A stretch of 64,000 nt of DNA, from the NCBI RefSeq assembly GCF_003711515.1, contig NW_021167081.1:4263166-4327165 (forward strand), read 5' to 3'. The notes below the pieces were generated by a model. That model had not been told where the DNA came from and made no database searches. It was given only the letters and a program-made list of their open reading frames with translations. How positions within the stretch are numbered: the stretch's first letter is position 1; every line of letters begins with the position of its first letter. Source of the stretch: Sodiomyces alkalinus F11. Taxonomy: Eukaryota > Ascomycota > Sordariomycetes > Glomerellales > Plectosphaerellaceae. Positions 46,980-59,700 of the stretch are shown here, piece by piece. Position numbers and translations under genes: made by a program.

Positions 46980-48180
46980 ATAATATAAGCGCTCCTCCCC
47001 CCCTGCCTATAGCAGGATATAGAGCGGACCCGATATAAGACCGAAAAGGGACTACCGCGCCCTCCGGAACTAAGAGTAACTAAGATTAAGGCAGAAATTT
47101 AGGATTTACTAGCTAATAGGAATACGATTAAATAGGTTATTAAGCTAGTAGAGGAATTAATCACGATATATAATACCCGTAAAGACGCTAGTATAATACC
47201 GTTAGTATACCTATACGCCTCTATCTGATATATTATCCGAGAGGAACTCCATAAAGGAATAAGCGGCATAAAAAAGACTTATATTAATATTATAGGCCGG
47301 GCTCCTATAGCGGTACCGCCACGGGACCCCGCCCCCCCGACAATAATCTCCGCCCAGTATTATCGGGAACTAATTATCCGTTAAGGAACCTCCCCTAAAG
47401 ACTAGCCCCTTAAAGCCAGGACCTTAAAGGAAATTATCTAAGCTATAAACGCTATAACTACCCGATATAATACTATAACGGCACGGAAGCTACTAAGCGG
47501 AGATATTTACCTTACCTTTACCGAAAGGGTATAGTAGTAAGCCACCTATAAGGAATAGTAAATTAAGAAGGCCTTTAGTAAAGGAGTTACCTTAGCCGTA
47601 CGTATTTACCCTATATTAGCTAAGGCTATACCTTAGGAGGTCCTTAATACCTTATCCGAAGAAGACCTACTAGCTTCTCTATAAAATATAAACCCCGAGG
47701 CTAAAATTATCCGAGTATAATAGCGGGTACCCCGCCGCGGTATTAGTAGGGTAGCGCTTCTCCTAATTAAATCGGCTTTACTAGAAGGAGTAATAAGCCT
47801 TATCCGGAATACCCTCTTTTTTAAGGGGGGTAGCTATATCTATAAGCCGTACGATCCTAACCTTAGTCCCCTAAGATGCTATAAGTGCCTATACTTCGGC
47901 TATAGGATAAACGGCTACCCTATAGCGGACAGGGTATACCGCTATTACGCTAAGCCTAAATCGGCGTACCTATAAGGCCTAGGATACTATAATGCTACGG
48001 CGCTTAGGCGTCCCCGCCGCTACGCCGCCTATACCGGAAATTATAATACCTTTAACAATTTATACCGGCTACTAAAGAAAAAGGCTAAGAAGACCCACGA
48101 AGCGTATAAGTCCCGAGCCAGGGACTTTAATATTACTTACTAGGCCGACGCGGTATACCCGTGATAGTCGTAAATTTTCC
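46980..48180 (+). pseudogene. LINE J ORF1 (gag-like) remnant
   Basis: In one frame, ILAKAIPQEVLN-type helical peptides precede a knuckle at about 47875-47935, reading RCYKCLYFGYRINGY: CX2CX4HX4C with His and the last Cys converted to Tyr. A second Cys-rich stretch (CYAKPKSAY, GYCNATA) and KKKAKKTHEAYKSRARDF follow. Such ORF1 proteins bind the LINE RNA. Confidence 0.7.
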
Positions 48181-48399
48181 CCCCGATTATTATCGCCTAG
48201 GACTAGGACCGACCCCTTTATAGGGGTAAGGGTTAGCCTATAAAAAGGACTAAAGGATAGGAAGGCTCCCCGATACTAGGCCCGATAAGCGCCTATATAG
48301 TCCCCCGCGGGGCTAGTAAAGCACCGTCGTAGGAACCCTTGAGCCAGACCCCGGTTATACCAGGCACGCTATCTTAACCTCCCCCCCCCCCTTTAATTA

Positions 48400-50605
48400 A
48401 TAGAAATCTATATTTTGTTATAGAATATAGGGAGGAGTTAGGCGTGGCGGGAGCTACTACTCCGGTACCGTGCCGAGTATAATATAATAGTAATCCAGAA
48501 ACCCGGCCTTAACCTCTTTATGATAGGCCCCGCCTACCCCTCTCAAGGGGTATACCGGCTAATCTAGGGAGGAGGCCGCGCCCTCTTATATATCTATAAA
48601 AGACACCTGCTATACACGTAGACGTGGCAGGCCTACCACGATACCTACACGGTTATATTTAGGACCGGAGATATTACCCTTATAATCTAGTTAATCTATT
48701 TAAAGAACTACTAGTTAGCTAGGATCCCTTAGAATATACCCCTATAAGATATATTCGATATAGTACCGCTATAAGGCCAATACGTCTTTAAAGGGGACTT
48801 TAACCTATACTACCCTTTATAGTTATAGCTACCGTTGTATTACTCCTAGGCCGATACCCTGCTTACCCTTATAACCCGGTAGAACCTAGACCTAGTAACC
48901 CCCCTAGAATAACTATATAGTACCGCCCGGGCCGGGATACTTGTATTATCGACCTTATATAGGTAACGTAAGGGCTCTACTACGACTTTAGGGGTCCTAA
49001 TAAGACTATTATCGGGTTAGACTATTCTTTATAGATAGCCCGAATCCTTATAAAGACGGATATCACGCCGATTACCGCGATAATACCACCGCGGGACCTA
49101 GCTAGGCCCTATTAGGTCTAGAAAGACTTCGACCCCTTTTTAGTCCCTTAGCTCGCCGCCACGTAATTATAGTAAACCGGCCCCTTTATAATACTAAGAG
49201 ATATCGACTTAGTATTAGATAATCTAATAAAAGACCTTATAACCTTAGCCGATAAGGCTATACTACGCCGTTACAGGGGCACCCCTAAACGCCTACCTAC
49301 CCCTTAGCAGAACGCGGAGCTTACCGCCCTTACTTAGGAAGCGAGGCGCCTTTACCGTAGATATACGTCTAGGAAGTCCCGGAACTAATAGGATAAGTTC
49401 TAGGAAGCGGAGAGGAGCTAAGATAAGGCCGTGGTAGTAACGAAGCGGCTATACTAATAACATCTACTCTACTTAACCGGGAAGAATAACAACCTCCTCT
49501 AGCGGCTATAAAAATAGGCACGAATTAAAGGGGGAGCCCCGCCGGACCCCTTATTAGTGCTATTACTATACTAAGATAATAGCGATAACCTAGTAATTAT
49601 ATATATAGAGAAGGCCGAAGTCCTAAGCCGGAAGTTCTTCCCCCCCCTTACCGTCCCTAGGCCCCTAGGCGCGGAATTCCCCCCGGGGTAGGATATCCGC
49701 CGCGATATTACCGTAGCGGATATATAGGGGCGCCTTAAGAAGACTAAACCCTAGGCGGTACTAGGACGAAATAGGCTCCTAGCAGGGCTCCTAAAAGCCT
49801 ATAAACCCCTCCTATACTAAAGACTAAGTGCTATCTTTATAACGTGCCTTAAAGTAGGCTATTACTCGAAAAGGTGCCGCTATACTACCGTAGTAGTCCT
49901 TAAGAAGGAAGGTCGGCTATTAGCCGACTACGAGATAGTAAAAGGCTAATAACCGATATTACTCCTTAGTATAATAGGTAAGGTCCTTAAAGGGATCCTA
50001 GCTAACCGGATCGCTATTATAGCGGAGGAGTATCGGCTCCTCCTAAAGGGATAGATAAATAACCGGATAGAGCGAAGTATAACGATAATAGTATAAAGAG
50101 TCATAAAGGCTATACAAGCGAGCTAGGCCTATAATAATACCGCTTTAATACTCTAACTAAATATTAAAAGAGCCTTTAACAGTATCGCTTACTCCTGCCT
50201 CCTCGAAGTACTTAAAAGAAATAGCTTCCCCCGGTAACGGATTTCCCTACTTAGTAGCTTCCTCTAAGACGTATAGCCTAAATACTACTTAATAGTAAAA
50301 TAGCCCCCCTATAGTACCTCCGCGGGGGTATACCATAAAGCTCCCCGATCTCCCCTATCCTCTTTATCCTCTATATCTCTACCCTTTATAGGGAGCTTAG
50401 AAGGGTCCTTAGAATAATAATAGTAGGTTTCGCCGATAATACGAATATTATCGCCTTTAGTAGGACGGAGGTATAAACACAGTACTATCTCGCCGCCGCG
50501 TAATAAGCCTACTTAGACTAGGAGATAACGAGTAGTCTATAATTCGAACTAACTAAGTATATCTATACCCCCTTTACGAAGTCACGCTAATTCTCCTTTA
50601 TCCTA
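48400..50605 (+). pseudogene. LINE J ORF2, endonuclease and N-terminal RT remnant
   Basis: About 48420-49150 is an exonuclease-endonuclease-phosphatase-like part; GDFNLYYPL near 48796-48825 is the GDFN box, and a damaged ARIP/QNMPL precedes it. RT follows at about 49880-50605: RPISLLSIMGKVLKGI, ANRIAIMAEEYRLL, KGQMNNRMERS, then LNIKRAFNSIAYSCLL (family 'LDIKGAFDxV') and YHKAPRSPLSSLYL. The damaged FADD box lies near 50430. It is cut by the K insertion. Confidence 0.85.
50601..50605. repeat. Gypsy K target duplication, left copy
   Basis: TCCTA, paired with CCCCG at 60591-60595. The uninterrupted site in LINE I reads ...CTTTACCCTACTCCCCC. All differences are C/T or G/A, so the pair is consistent with one five-base site mutated after insertion. 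Confidence 0.6.
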
Positions 50606-50921
50606 TAATACGCCGGAATAGCGCAGGACTATACGTATGGATAGTCCTCGCGCGCTAGGCACTATACGCACGTATACTGCTCGGGCCGGGTTCCCTATAT
50701 ATACGTATAGCCCCGAAGACCAGGAATAGACCGGTCGTATAAGGAAATAGATAGTCCGGGGATCGCCGAGGATATATTCCCGGTAAGCCCGCCTTTAGAT
50801 TAGTAGAGGATATCTTTATTATACCTTATTTTCGATACCTAAAGGTTACCATTCCGAATCCTAGAACCCTTAGGTCCGATAGTACTGGCTGGCTAGAGAT
50901 ATAACTGGATAGGGTATATTA
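50606..50921 (+). repeat. 5' LTR of K (316 bp)
   Basis: TAATACGCCGGAATAGCGC...GGGTATATTA. Contains CGTATAGCCCCGAAGACC and TAGTACTGGCTGGC blocks, repeated in the 3' LTR. It is CpG-rich and much less AT-shifted than the internal part. Confidence 0.92.
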
Positions 50922-51600
50922 AATCGTAGTAAGTAAGCTTTCGAGTAAGGTTTATATACCGCCGCTCGACGCGAGCTATATATCCTACGATTATATAGAC
51001 ACGTAGTATACCGATAAAACCTTATAACCGTCGGCACGCCAAGCGAAAACGCCTCTCCTTTACTAGACTAAGGCGTAGAGTATATAAGAACCACGGCCTC
51101 CTGTTCGTATATAGGTTTAGCGATTATACTAACTCTACTAAACGAAAAATCGCCGTGGAACCTAAAGCTCCGCTATTATAACCAATATAAACCTCCTTAA
51201 CAACTATCCTTATCCGCGAAGCGCTAAAAGCGCGAAATGTCTTATTAAGTTCTTAGATAATTTCCCGGACCCTATCGCTAATCTCCTTACGCCCGAAGAT
51301 ATAACTCTACTTAATATAGCTAGGAGGGCCGTGTACGCCCTAAGGATAGCCGGCGTAAGCGGCCTAACCTTAAGAGGAAGAATTTCGTAATCGGAGTCTA
51401 TATCCGATATATCCTACCTAAAGAAATAGATCCGAAGACCGGATAACTTCGTAGACGCCTTCGAAAAATAGCTTAATAAAGAACCTGCTTATGGGGAGAT
51501 CCTAACGGGTATAGGAGAACCCCGCGATATTAAGGGGAAATAACCTATATAACCGTTTACCGCTAGTCCTACTCCCTATATAGGCGAGCTAGATCCTAAG
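50922..51600 (+). other. K leader
   Basis: About 680 bases between LTR and gag. Around 51100-51350 faint peptides (KSRNVLLSS, IPRTLS) suggest that gag may begin earlier. No clear start codon was found. Confidence 0.4.
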
Positions 51601-53520
51601 GCTAACCTAATCGATGATATCGGAGGGAGCCTTATTAATACTAGCCTTATTAATACTAGCCTTATTAATACCAGCCTTATTAATACTAGCCTTATTAGTG
51701 CTAGCTCTGCTAGTACTAGCTTTACTCTGCCTAGCTCTGCCTAGCTTATTATAATAGGGCTTAGGATATAAGAGCTAGGTAGTCGGCGTCGCCTTAAGAT
51801 TATAGGAGAGCTAGGGGAACTATTATTTACTATAATAAAGCCTGCCTTACTCCTTATCTATCCTACTATAAAGGCCACAGATAAGGAGCCCGTAATTAAG
51901 GAGGAGGAACTAATATACTCCTTAAAGAAATCCTCCTTATACTAATCGCCTATATCCTACATATCTCTTACTAAGACTATTATTCGCTATTCGAACGCTA
52001 TACAACGCTAAATATCTAATACCCCTAACCAGGCCTTTTTAGCCGATTACCCGGTCGACTCCGAGAGCATGGTATTTAGTGCCCCCGGGCCTAGTCGCTA
52101 GAATATCCGCTAAAGCACCGGTCCGCTAGATAAGACGCCTCCTCCTCCTCCACCTCCTTTAACGCCTATTGAGCCGCCCCCTATAGGCGGAGACTAAACG
52201 TATATACGCTAGTCGGACTTATTAGCTATTATCGGCGAACTCTAGCACGGATTATAGTCGTAATAACCCTTAATCCGCTTTAAGGCGGACGACCTCGGAT
52301 ACTTTAACCTACTAGAATACTTTACCGCTACCTAGGACGTCCGTATAGAAAGCACTAAGCTAGTCTTCCTCGATGTATTCCGCTTTACGGACGCTATCGA
52401 GTAATACGCCGGGATAAGCCCCGGGTATAATAAAGCCTTTACCCGCGGTATCTCCCGCTACCTATTAGGTAAAGCCTTTAAGTAGCTAATAACTATAAGC
52501 CCTAGACTCCGCGAATAGTATAATAAGAATATTACCCTAAAAAACTAAAAGGATAGTTTAGAGAGCCGATTCCGGCTCCCGTGCGAAACAGCCGAGTACC
52601 GATTATATAGGGAAAAGTATACCCTAGATTATATTATAAACCGCCGAAATATCCGCGTATTCGCGAACAGTATCGTCCGACTCGCGAAGGCTACAGATAA
52701 ACCCTAAGGAAAGCTCCTATCTATTATTTAGGATAAGCTTAATACTAACCTAGCCACGACCGTAATCCGACTAGGCCCTAAGGTAAAATTAGCCGACTTC
52801 TTAAATTCCCTAATAAACCTAATACTAGGATAGTACAGGAACTATACCTAAGGAGTCTAAAAGCACTATATTAGCCGATATAGCCTCCCTAAGCCGGACC
52901 GCGGAACGTATAACGCTCTATCCCCTATTATAGTAGTTTAATAACCCGCGCCATGGTACTACGATAAGCGCTTAACGCTTAAGCGCCGCCGAACGCTATA
53001 GCCTAACCGCTATTCCCTTAATCCTAGCTAGCTCTATCGCTAAAACGAGAATCGCGCGCTTTCTATACTAAACGCTAACCGTTATACTAATAATAAGGGT
53101 TAGCGACTCCTAACTAATAACGCTAACGAATAGTCTAATTACCGATATAAAGACTATCGCCGCGACCGCTCCTAAGACTAAGTTAATACCTCCGCCGAAA
53201 GAGCCGCCGCTAAGCCCGTATCCGGAGATAAAACTAATATAGAACCTAAGTACTACTATACCGATAAAAACTCCGAGGGTTTTATAGACTTTAAGGATAA
53301 TAATAACACGGGTAGCGAATAAAAGAACTAACTATATTAGATCGCTGACGGACCCGGATTTATACTTAAGCACGCCGATCTCTACTAGGTATATCGAGAG
53401 TATAGTAAATACTATTAGCCTATAAGATTAAATCTAAAGACTATCCGATACGAGAAGACCTACTCCTAGCTATACCGATTAGAGGAGTAGAGCGGATAGA
53501 ACTCACCGCTAATTAACAGT
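51600..53520 (+). pseudogene. K gag remnant
   Basis: The frame includes a Pro-rich segment near 52140 (CCTCCTCCTCCTCC), DDLGYFNLLEYFTATQDVRI, KLVFLDVFRFTDAIE, RYLLGKAFKQLI, then NNARNIRVFANSIV-type helical Gag. A Tyr/Asn/Arg-rich stretch at about 52960-53160 stands where a knuckle is expected, but no clear CCHC was seen. Stops are TAA/TAG. Confidence 0.65.
51629..51722 (+). repeat. 15-bp tandem repeat in K gag N-terminus
   Basis: Five or more copies of CTTATTAATACTAGC, coding for repeated SLINT, grading into Ser/Ala-rich AGCTCTGCTAGTACTAGC. The repeat length is a multiple of three, so it kept the frame. Confidence 0.8.
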
Positions 53521-53529
53521 GCTGTTTAG

Positions 53530-54000
53530 GAGGTTAGAGATCCTTGTAATAGTCCCTATAGGTATATATACGCCCGGATCTAAGCCCGTAGTTCTCATAT
53601 AGGCATACCGTTTAATATTTATATTAACTTAGGAGACTCCCGCTATGTAGTAAGCTAATAGCTCCTTAGTCGATTTCCCGATAAGTATATCGATTCTACG
53701 AAGCCCGCTATATTATAAGGCATAGGATTAATAAAGGCCCTAGGATACGCTACTTTTACCGTGCTGGTTTAAGGTATAGTAGGCGATAAGAAGAAGATTA
53801 GCCGCCTATACGTTAGGGATTAGATCGTGCCTAAGCTTAACGCTAGTCTTCTCCTAGGATAAGGGTTTAACTATCCTAATAGGCTAGATATCCTTAATAC
53901 GCAGGAAGCTATTCGTATTAGCGCTTACTAGGACCTAACGGTTCCTATAAGGGTATTCGCTAAATATTCTTTAATTTAGCGGAAACTTAAGGCCGCTAAA
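53530..54000 (+). pseudogene. K protease remnant
   Basis: FNIYINLGDSRYVVSQQLLS, then PDKYIDSTKPAMLQGIG, then LNASLLLGQGFNYPN at about 53830-53880 (family 'hLLGxDFL'). This matches the retropepsin position and pattern, with the catalytic triad damaged. Confidence 0.6.
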
Positions 54001-54449
54001 TATTAAGTTGTCCTGCCACGAATATATAGGTTCGTGCTAATTAATAAGCCCGATATTAACCTTAATTCTATAGAGTCTTTCCCGGATATAAAGGGCTCTC
54101 CGAACTATATCCTTAAAAACTAGTCTATAGTGCTTAACTTTAACGCTAATAACCGGCTATTAGTCGTCGCTAAAGGCACTAAGCTAGGTTATATAGAGCT
54201 ATTCTAGGTAGATAGTTATTAGTATACCCACTACGATAATGCGCGAGATATCACACTTAAACGTCTAAAGGAAGAACCGCCTAGTAAGGCCGAAGGAGAC
54301 GTTTTCTATAGGTATATTACTCCTAAAGGTAAGCTAGGTATTATTAAAAGCCTAAACGCCCCTATAAAGATTACTAAAAAGGGGGTAATAATCTATCGCT
54401 ATAATAACCGGCTCGTGCGCCGGTTTAGTAAGATCGTCGAGAAGTATCT

Positions 54450-55930
54450 AAAGGTTTAGACCGACTAAGGCGTTATCGATATATATCCCGAGGAGTATAT
54501 AAAGGCCTTTTCAGTTAACGGATAGTATAATTAAAAGATTAACTAGAAGCTATATCCCTTTAGCCATAACGATTAGCGATTTTTAGATAAGACCCTTAAC
54601 GAACTCTATAAGTAAGGACGAATAGAATAGCCGACTTAGCCTATACTATTCGGGGCCTTAGTATTTATTATATAGCGAACCGTAAACGGGAAGCGTAAGG
54701 GCTAAATAGTAGTTAATCTCTATACCCTAAATAAGGTCACTATTCCCGATATATACCCGATACCGGTATAGGATAAGGTAATCCGGCGCCTCTGGGGGAA
54801 GAAGTTTCTTTCCGTTATTGACGCTTAAGCCTTCTTTACTAGTTCCCGGTATATAAGCCGTACCGTAAAAGGTTTACTATTGTCTTATATTAAGGATAAG
54901 AGTATTTAAAGGTCGCGCTTATAGGCTTCCGTAATTCGCTAGCCTACGTTTAACGCTATATAGATAAGCTACTCCGACTATATAAGAACTTCGCCGCCGT
55001 CTTTATTAACGATATCGTTATACCCTCCGATACTAAGGTAAAACACGCCTAATATCTAAAAGCCGTCCTATCGCTCTTTAGCTAAAAACGGATCTTTATC
55101 TCCCCGGGTAAATCCTGTATCGGTTACCTATCAGTATAGCTCTTAGGATTTAAGGTCGACGCTTTAGGCCTCTCTAATATAAAGGAACGCACTAATACCC
55201 TATAAAGGATCCGCCTACTATTATCGCTCTAATCGCTTAAGTAATAGATTAGTATAACCGGATAGCTACGGCACCTTATCCTAAGGTTCGCCTACCGAAT
55301 TACCTCCCTCTAATAACGGAAGACTACCCTACTCGCGGAGGCTTATTAACTCGGAAAGGACTAGGGCTAAGTATATAAGGCCTATACTAAATAAACGGTA
55401 TTCGAGCTTACGGCCGAAGAAATAGTATCGTTTAAGGATATCACGGACGCACTTACCTTTAATATCTGCCTTTTCTACTATAACTTAAGGAAGATCCTTT
55501 TTATCTAGCTAAACGCCTCTAAGGAGTACGGGTTCTCCGCTATACTATTCTAGCTTATCGATAAGACTAAATAGCGTATTAAAGGTATTATTAGTAAGAC
55601 CCTTATTCGTCTAGTGCTTTATATTAGTAAAGGTCTTAATATAGCCGAGTAGAAGTACTAGCTGACCGAACTAAAGGTCGTCTACCTAATATAGGCCGTT
55701 TATAAGACCCGAACTATTATTTAATCCGTTTATCGTAATCCGACTCTTATTCTTATAGACTACGCCGTTACCGTTAGTATTATAAAATCTACTACGCTAT
55801 CTAGCACGGATAAGACTAGGTTAAATATAAAGGTTATCCTCTCCTTAGAGTTCCTTAGCTAGTTTCAGTTAGACTATTAGTATATCCCCGGGAAAATAAA
55901 CGTTATAGCTAACGCCTTATTACGGCTACC
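54450..55930 (+). pseudogene. K reverse transcriptase and RNase H remnants
   Basis: LYTLNKVTIPDIYPIPVQDK and KKFLSVIDA at 54718-54830. Then, after a shift near 54880, FPVYKPYRKRFTIVLYQG, LIGFRNSLAYVQRYMDKLL, AAVFINDIVIPS (damaged FVDDIV), FISPGKSCIGYLSVQLLGFK and VDALGLSNIKERT. RNase H (about 55430-55930) has LNASKEYGFSAILFQLIDK and LDYQYIPGKINVIANALLRL (family 'Y.PGK.N..ADALSR'). The 'SxAYVQR' wording is that of a known fungal gypsy subgroup. Confidence 0.88.
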
Positions 55931-56379
55931 TATAATAAACCCTCAGGAAGCGGAAGACGATAGGGAATTAGAACGGATTTAGCGCGATTAGGCTATTTAT
56001 TATTTCTCCGAGCTTAAAATAAAGGCCGATCTATAATAAAGGATTAGCGATAGTTATACTAACGATACTAAATGAGGATTTATCCTTACCTAGCTATAAG
56101 ACTATAATTCGCCGGTTAAGATTCCTTTTAAGTTTGAAAACAGTCTCCTTTACTATTTAGAATCAAGCGGGAAGCGTCGGCTTTATATTCTATTCTCCCT
56201 ATATTAGGAGTTTATTTAGGCCGCCTACGATAAACGCTATTACTTCGGCGTTAGAAAAACCTAGTATAAGCTAATTAGCCGATTCGCTATTCCTAAGCTC
56301 TATAAGGAAATTAAGACCTATATCGCTAACTACACGATATACGCTATTAATTAGACTAATCGTTAACGCCCGCTCGGCG

Positions 56380-57540
56380 AGATATAACTAATTATAACTC
56401 CCCCTATTCCGTTCTATACTATCGCTATAGATTTTATTATCGGCTTACCCGAGGTACCCTTAGCTAGCTCTTCTTAGTAAAGGGAGGGCTTTCCCCTATT
56501 CGAGTCCCTCTTTACGGTAACAGATAAATTCACTAAGGCGACCCTCCTTATTCCGGGGTATACTTCCTATACCGCGGAGGACTAAGCTTATATCCACTTT
56601 TAGTTCCTTTAGCTCGGTAACTAGGGTATTCCCCGAGGGATTATTTTAGATTATAACCCTAAATTCCTATCCGCCTTCTAGATAGCGCTCTAAAAGGAGG
56701 CGGGTATACTACTTAAGTTCTTAATAGTATAGTACCCGTAAACGGACGGACTATCCGAATAGATGAATTAAATAGTTAAGATTATTATCCGTATATTCCT
56801 CGCTATATATCTAGATATATTATAGATAAAGGGTATTGTCGTGTTATAGTTTAAGCTAAATAACGCTTTTAGCGAAGTCTTAGGGTATTTACTAACTAAA
56901 CTACTATATGGTTCACGAATAAACAGTCCACTTAATATAATCGGCGATATAAACCCGCGGTTCGCTCGGGAACTATTCTAGGAAGATACTAAACTATTTA
57001 TCGCCTTAGCCTAGATATATATAAAAAGACTATACGATAAAAAGTATCGTGGTATTCGGTTCGCTTTAGGGGACTTCGTCTTTAGTAAGCTCGGGTATAG
57101 CTACTCGCTGCCTAGTAAACCCTTAACGAAGCTCGGTTAGTAGCGAATAGGACTATTTACGATTCAGGAATAAGTCTCACTACTAGTATACCGGCTAGAA
57201 CTACCCGTAACGCTTAATATCTATCCCGTTATGAGTATTATATATCTATAACTAACGAAGGAACTAAGTTCGGACCCGTTCCCTAGCCGAACGGCCGATA
57301 AAGGTCCTATTCGCCCTAATAACCCCGATAAGGGTAGGCACGAATAGCGCGACTGATATAAGCACTATAAAATTAAAGCTATCCTAGATAAAAGAGTTAC
57401 TAAGAAAGGCCGTGGTAAGCCCTGTATCCAGTACCTAATTCGTTAGAAGGGATAGCCTAGTTAGTATAACGTTTAGATACCTAAGGAAGCTATAGACGTA
57501 TTAAAATTAGTCGAAGTCTTTAAGGAATAATAAAAAGCCT
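56380..57540 (+). pseudogene. K integrase and chromodomain remnants
   Basis: The integrase core at 56396-57000 reads PFYTIAIDFIIGLPEVPL, VTDKFTKATLLIPGYTSYTA, GIPRGIILDHNPKFLSAFW, and LKFLIVQYPQTDGLSEQ (57 bases before KIIIRIFLAI), then EVLGYLPTKLLYG. The C-terminus has RFALGDFVFSKLGYSYSLPS. Near 57418-57520 lies a chromodomain: CIQYLIRWKGWPSQYNVWIP, then EAIDVLKLVEVFKE. The chromodomain assigns K to the chromoviruses, whose integrases are directed to heterochromatin. Confidence 0.88.
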
Positions 57541-57870
57541 TAGAAACGCTATAAGCGGTAACGAAGAAAGTAAAGGCGAATAAGGCACTTAAGCTAGGAG
57601 ATATCGAAGGACTCGGGATATTAAAGAATACTTAAGGTAAAAAACCTTTAACGATTATTAGTATAGCCGCGTAGCCGTGTAACTTACCGAGGTTACCGCT
57701 CGAATCACCTATAATAACCGAACGCTATTCACGTATAACGAGGAAGGGATAAGGGAAGGCGCGAGGGCTATCGTCTTATATTTAAAAGGAAGGCACGCGT
57801 AATTAGAATAACGTAGAATAATAAAAAACTCTACGCTACTCCGCTAGATTAGCTATACCCCTAGAATAGA

Positions 57871-59700
57871 TATAAAATTTACACTAAAGCTATCCTCTCC
57901 TATATTGTCTTACTCTTTACTACTATAGTAAGCTTCGTCTATATCGTAATCCTTAGAGTTCCCTTATATATTTACTATTACCACTTATAGGGTAAATAAG
58001 CGTGGACCCCCGATTATCTTTTTATTATATTGAGTATATACCCTTCTATATATATTTCGTTCTCTATTATATTTATAGCCCGTTACTATATCGTTAAATC
58101 CCTATTAGCTATTAACCAGTTAAAGGATAGTATATTCGAATACTAGTTCTTTAGATTCTTTTATAGGGGATATATAGGCGAAGGCCTACTATTCAAGTGA
58201 TACTTCCATGCTATTACACTATTTAGTAATAAGAGTATATTTATTTCTAAGCTCTCTATATTAGGCGCTATATTCCGTGTTTAGCGTAGAGATAATAAAG
58301 GAATTATTGTAGACTACCGAAGCCGCGCTACCGTATTAGGCTATAATAACCCCCTTAACCGTGCCCTATATCGAATAGTGTTTACTCCTATAATTAAGGT
58401 AAATCGTGTAGTTAGTATAGACGATGCTAAAGTAATCGCCCTTATTTATCCCTAGCCTTAGTTTTTACTAGATTATAATTTAGATACATAAAATTAGACT
58501 AGACCTAAGTAAATATTCAAGTAATACCTCGTAAGTATACCTAGATATAACGCGCTATAGGGGCTAGACGGCCGGTTCTTACCCGATCCGCTATCCGGCA
58601 CGCGCGGCACTAACCCTTCTACGCTATAGAATAATAACACCCTAACCCCATTTACTATCCGGTTAGGCATAAGTGGGGTTAATATAGCCGCTTTATCCTT
58701 ACCCACTAATATTACTATAATAAATAGAGTAATACCCGGCTATATCCTATAGTAAATAAACAAACTCGCCTACCTAGCACTTAAACTAGCGGATATAGTA
58801 GAGGTTCGTTATAGAGGCGATATCGATAAGGCTTTATTCCTAGCTAGAACAGGGGACTATAATAGTCTTATTAAAAATTATATTATATCCGTTATGTAAT
58901 TCCTTTAATTACCCGCCTAAAGAATAACGCTAACTATCCTATAAGCCGTTAATATCCTTACCTAGCTACGTTTAGGTATATCTAGTAATACCACTATAAT
59001 AGCTATACCGATAACTACCGCTATACCCTCTAGCGGCCTTAAAAGACCGTACTAAGGATATATAAGCCCCCTAGCGGCTAAAAGGTTCTTCTCTAGGCCC
59101 GGCTAGGAGATAGTTTAGATATAGGGTTATAAATACCTAGTTAAACGTCTATTTACCCCTAATGCCGGCTATATATATAAGGAATTTATATATAACGGGT
59201 AAAAGCTAAGCTCGCTTCTCTAGCGAGGATATAGTACCGTGCTACCCGCGCCGGTAAGGATATAGGCTAAAAACTTCCTTAAGGACTATATTATCCCTAG
59301 CGAAGTTTAGAATACTATAGAGTTACCCTTCCTTCTCGCGCTTTAGCGTATAGAAGACGCGATATAGATTACTACGCTTAGCTCTAATAAAAGTATAGAC
59401 CTAATTAAATATACGCTAATAGCTAATAGGTTTAGTAAGCACTAAACACGCGCGTAGAATCTTATACTTTATACTACCGCCCTCGCTAAATTTTATAATA
59501 ACCCGGGAAATAAGGGCGTTATCTTATTATACGATATCGATCGCGCCGAGCTAAATAAATACACGGCGGAGGTTACCTCCGCCGATATTAAGGACTTACT
59601 TAAGGTTAATAAGGAGTATTAGGGTTTCCCTAATAAGTAAGCTAAGTTAGCTAAAGTGGAAGAAGTCTAAAGTATACGCTTATTTAGGAAAAGATTAAGG
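57871..59700 (+). pseudogene. Additional about 600-codon reading frame downstream of K pol
   Basis: One frame runs from 57871 to about 59700 without a shift. Stops are almost only TAA/TAG (one TGA near 58200). The N-terminus is hydrophobic: YIVLLFTTMVSFVYIVILRV (57889-57948), then a polar gap and YLFIILSIYPSIYISFSIIF (58012-58071), suggesting two membrane segments. Later peptides include SILGAIFRVQRRDNKGIIVD, KVNRVVSMDDAKVIALIYP, NKLAYLALKLADMVEVRYRG, SSNKSMDLIKYTLMANRFSK and VILLYDIDRAELNKYTAEVT. Its place between integrase and 3' LTR is where an env-like gene would sit. No similarity is recognised; it may be env-like, a captured host gene or a second inserted element. Confidence 0.55.

Noticed and set aside
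58494..58706. 70-codon stretch on the minus strand within K
   Set aside because: Antisense to the third reading frame of K, which keeps its frame much longer on the plus strand.
57871..59700. Interpretation as a true env gene
   Set aside because: Hydrophobic segments and position are suggestive only; no fusion or surface-protein motif was recognised, so it is described as an unassigned frame.
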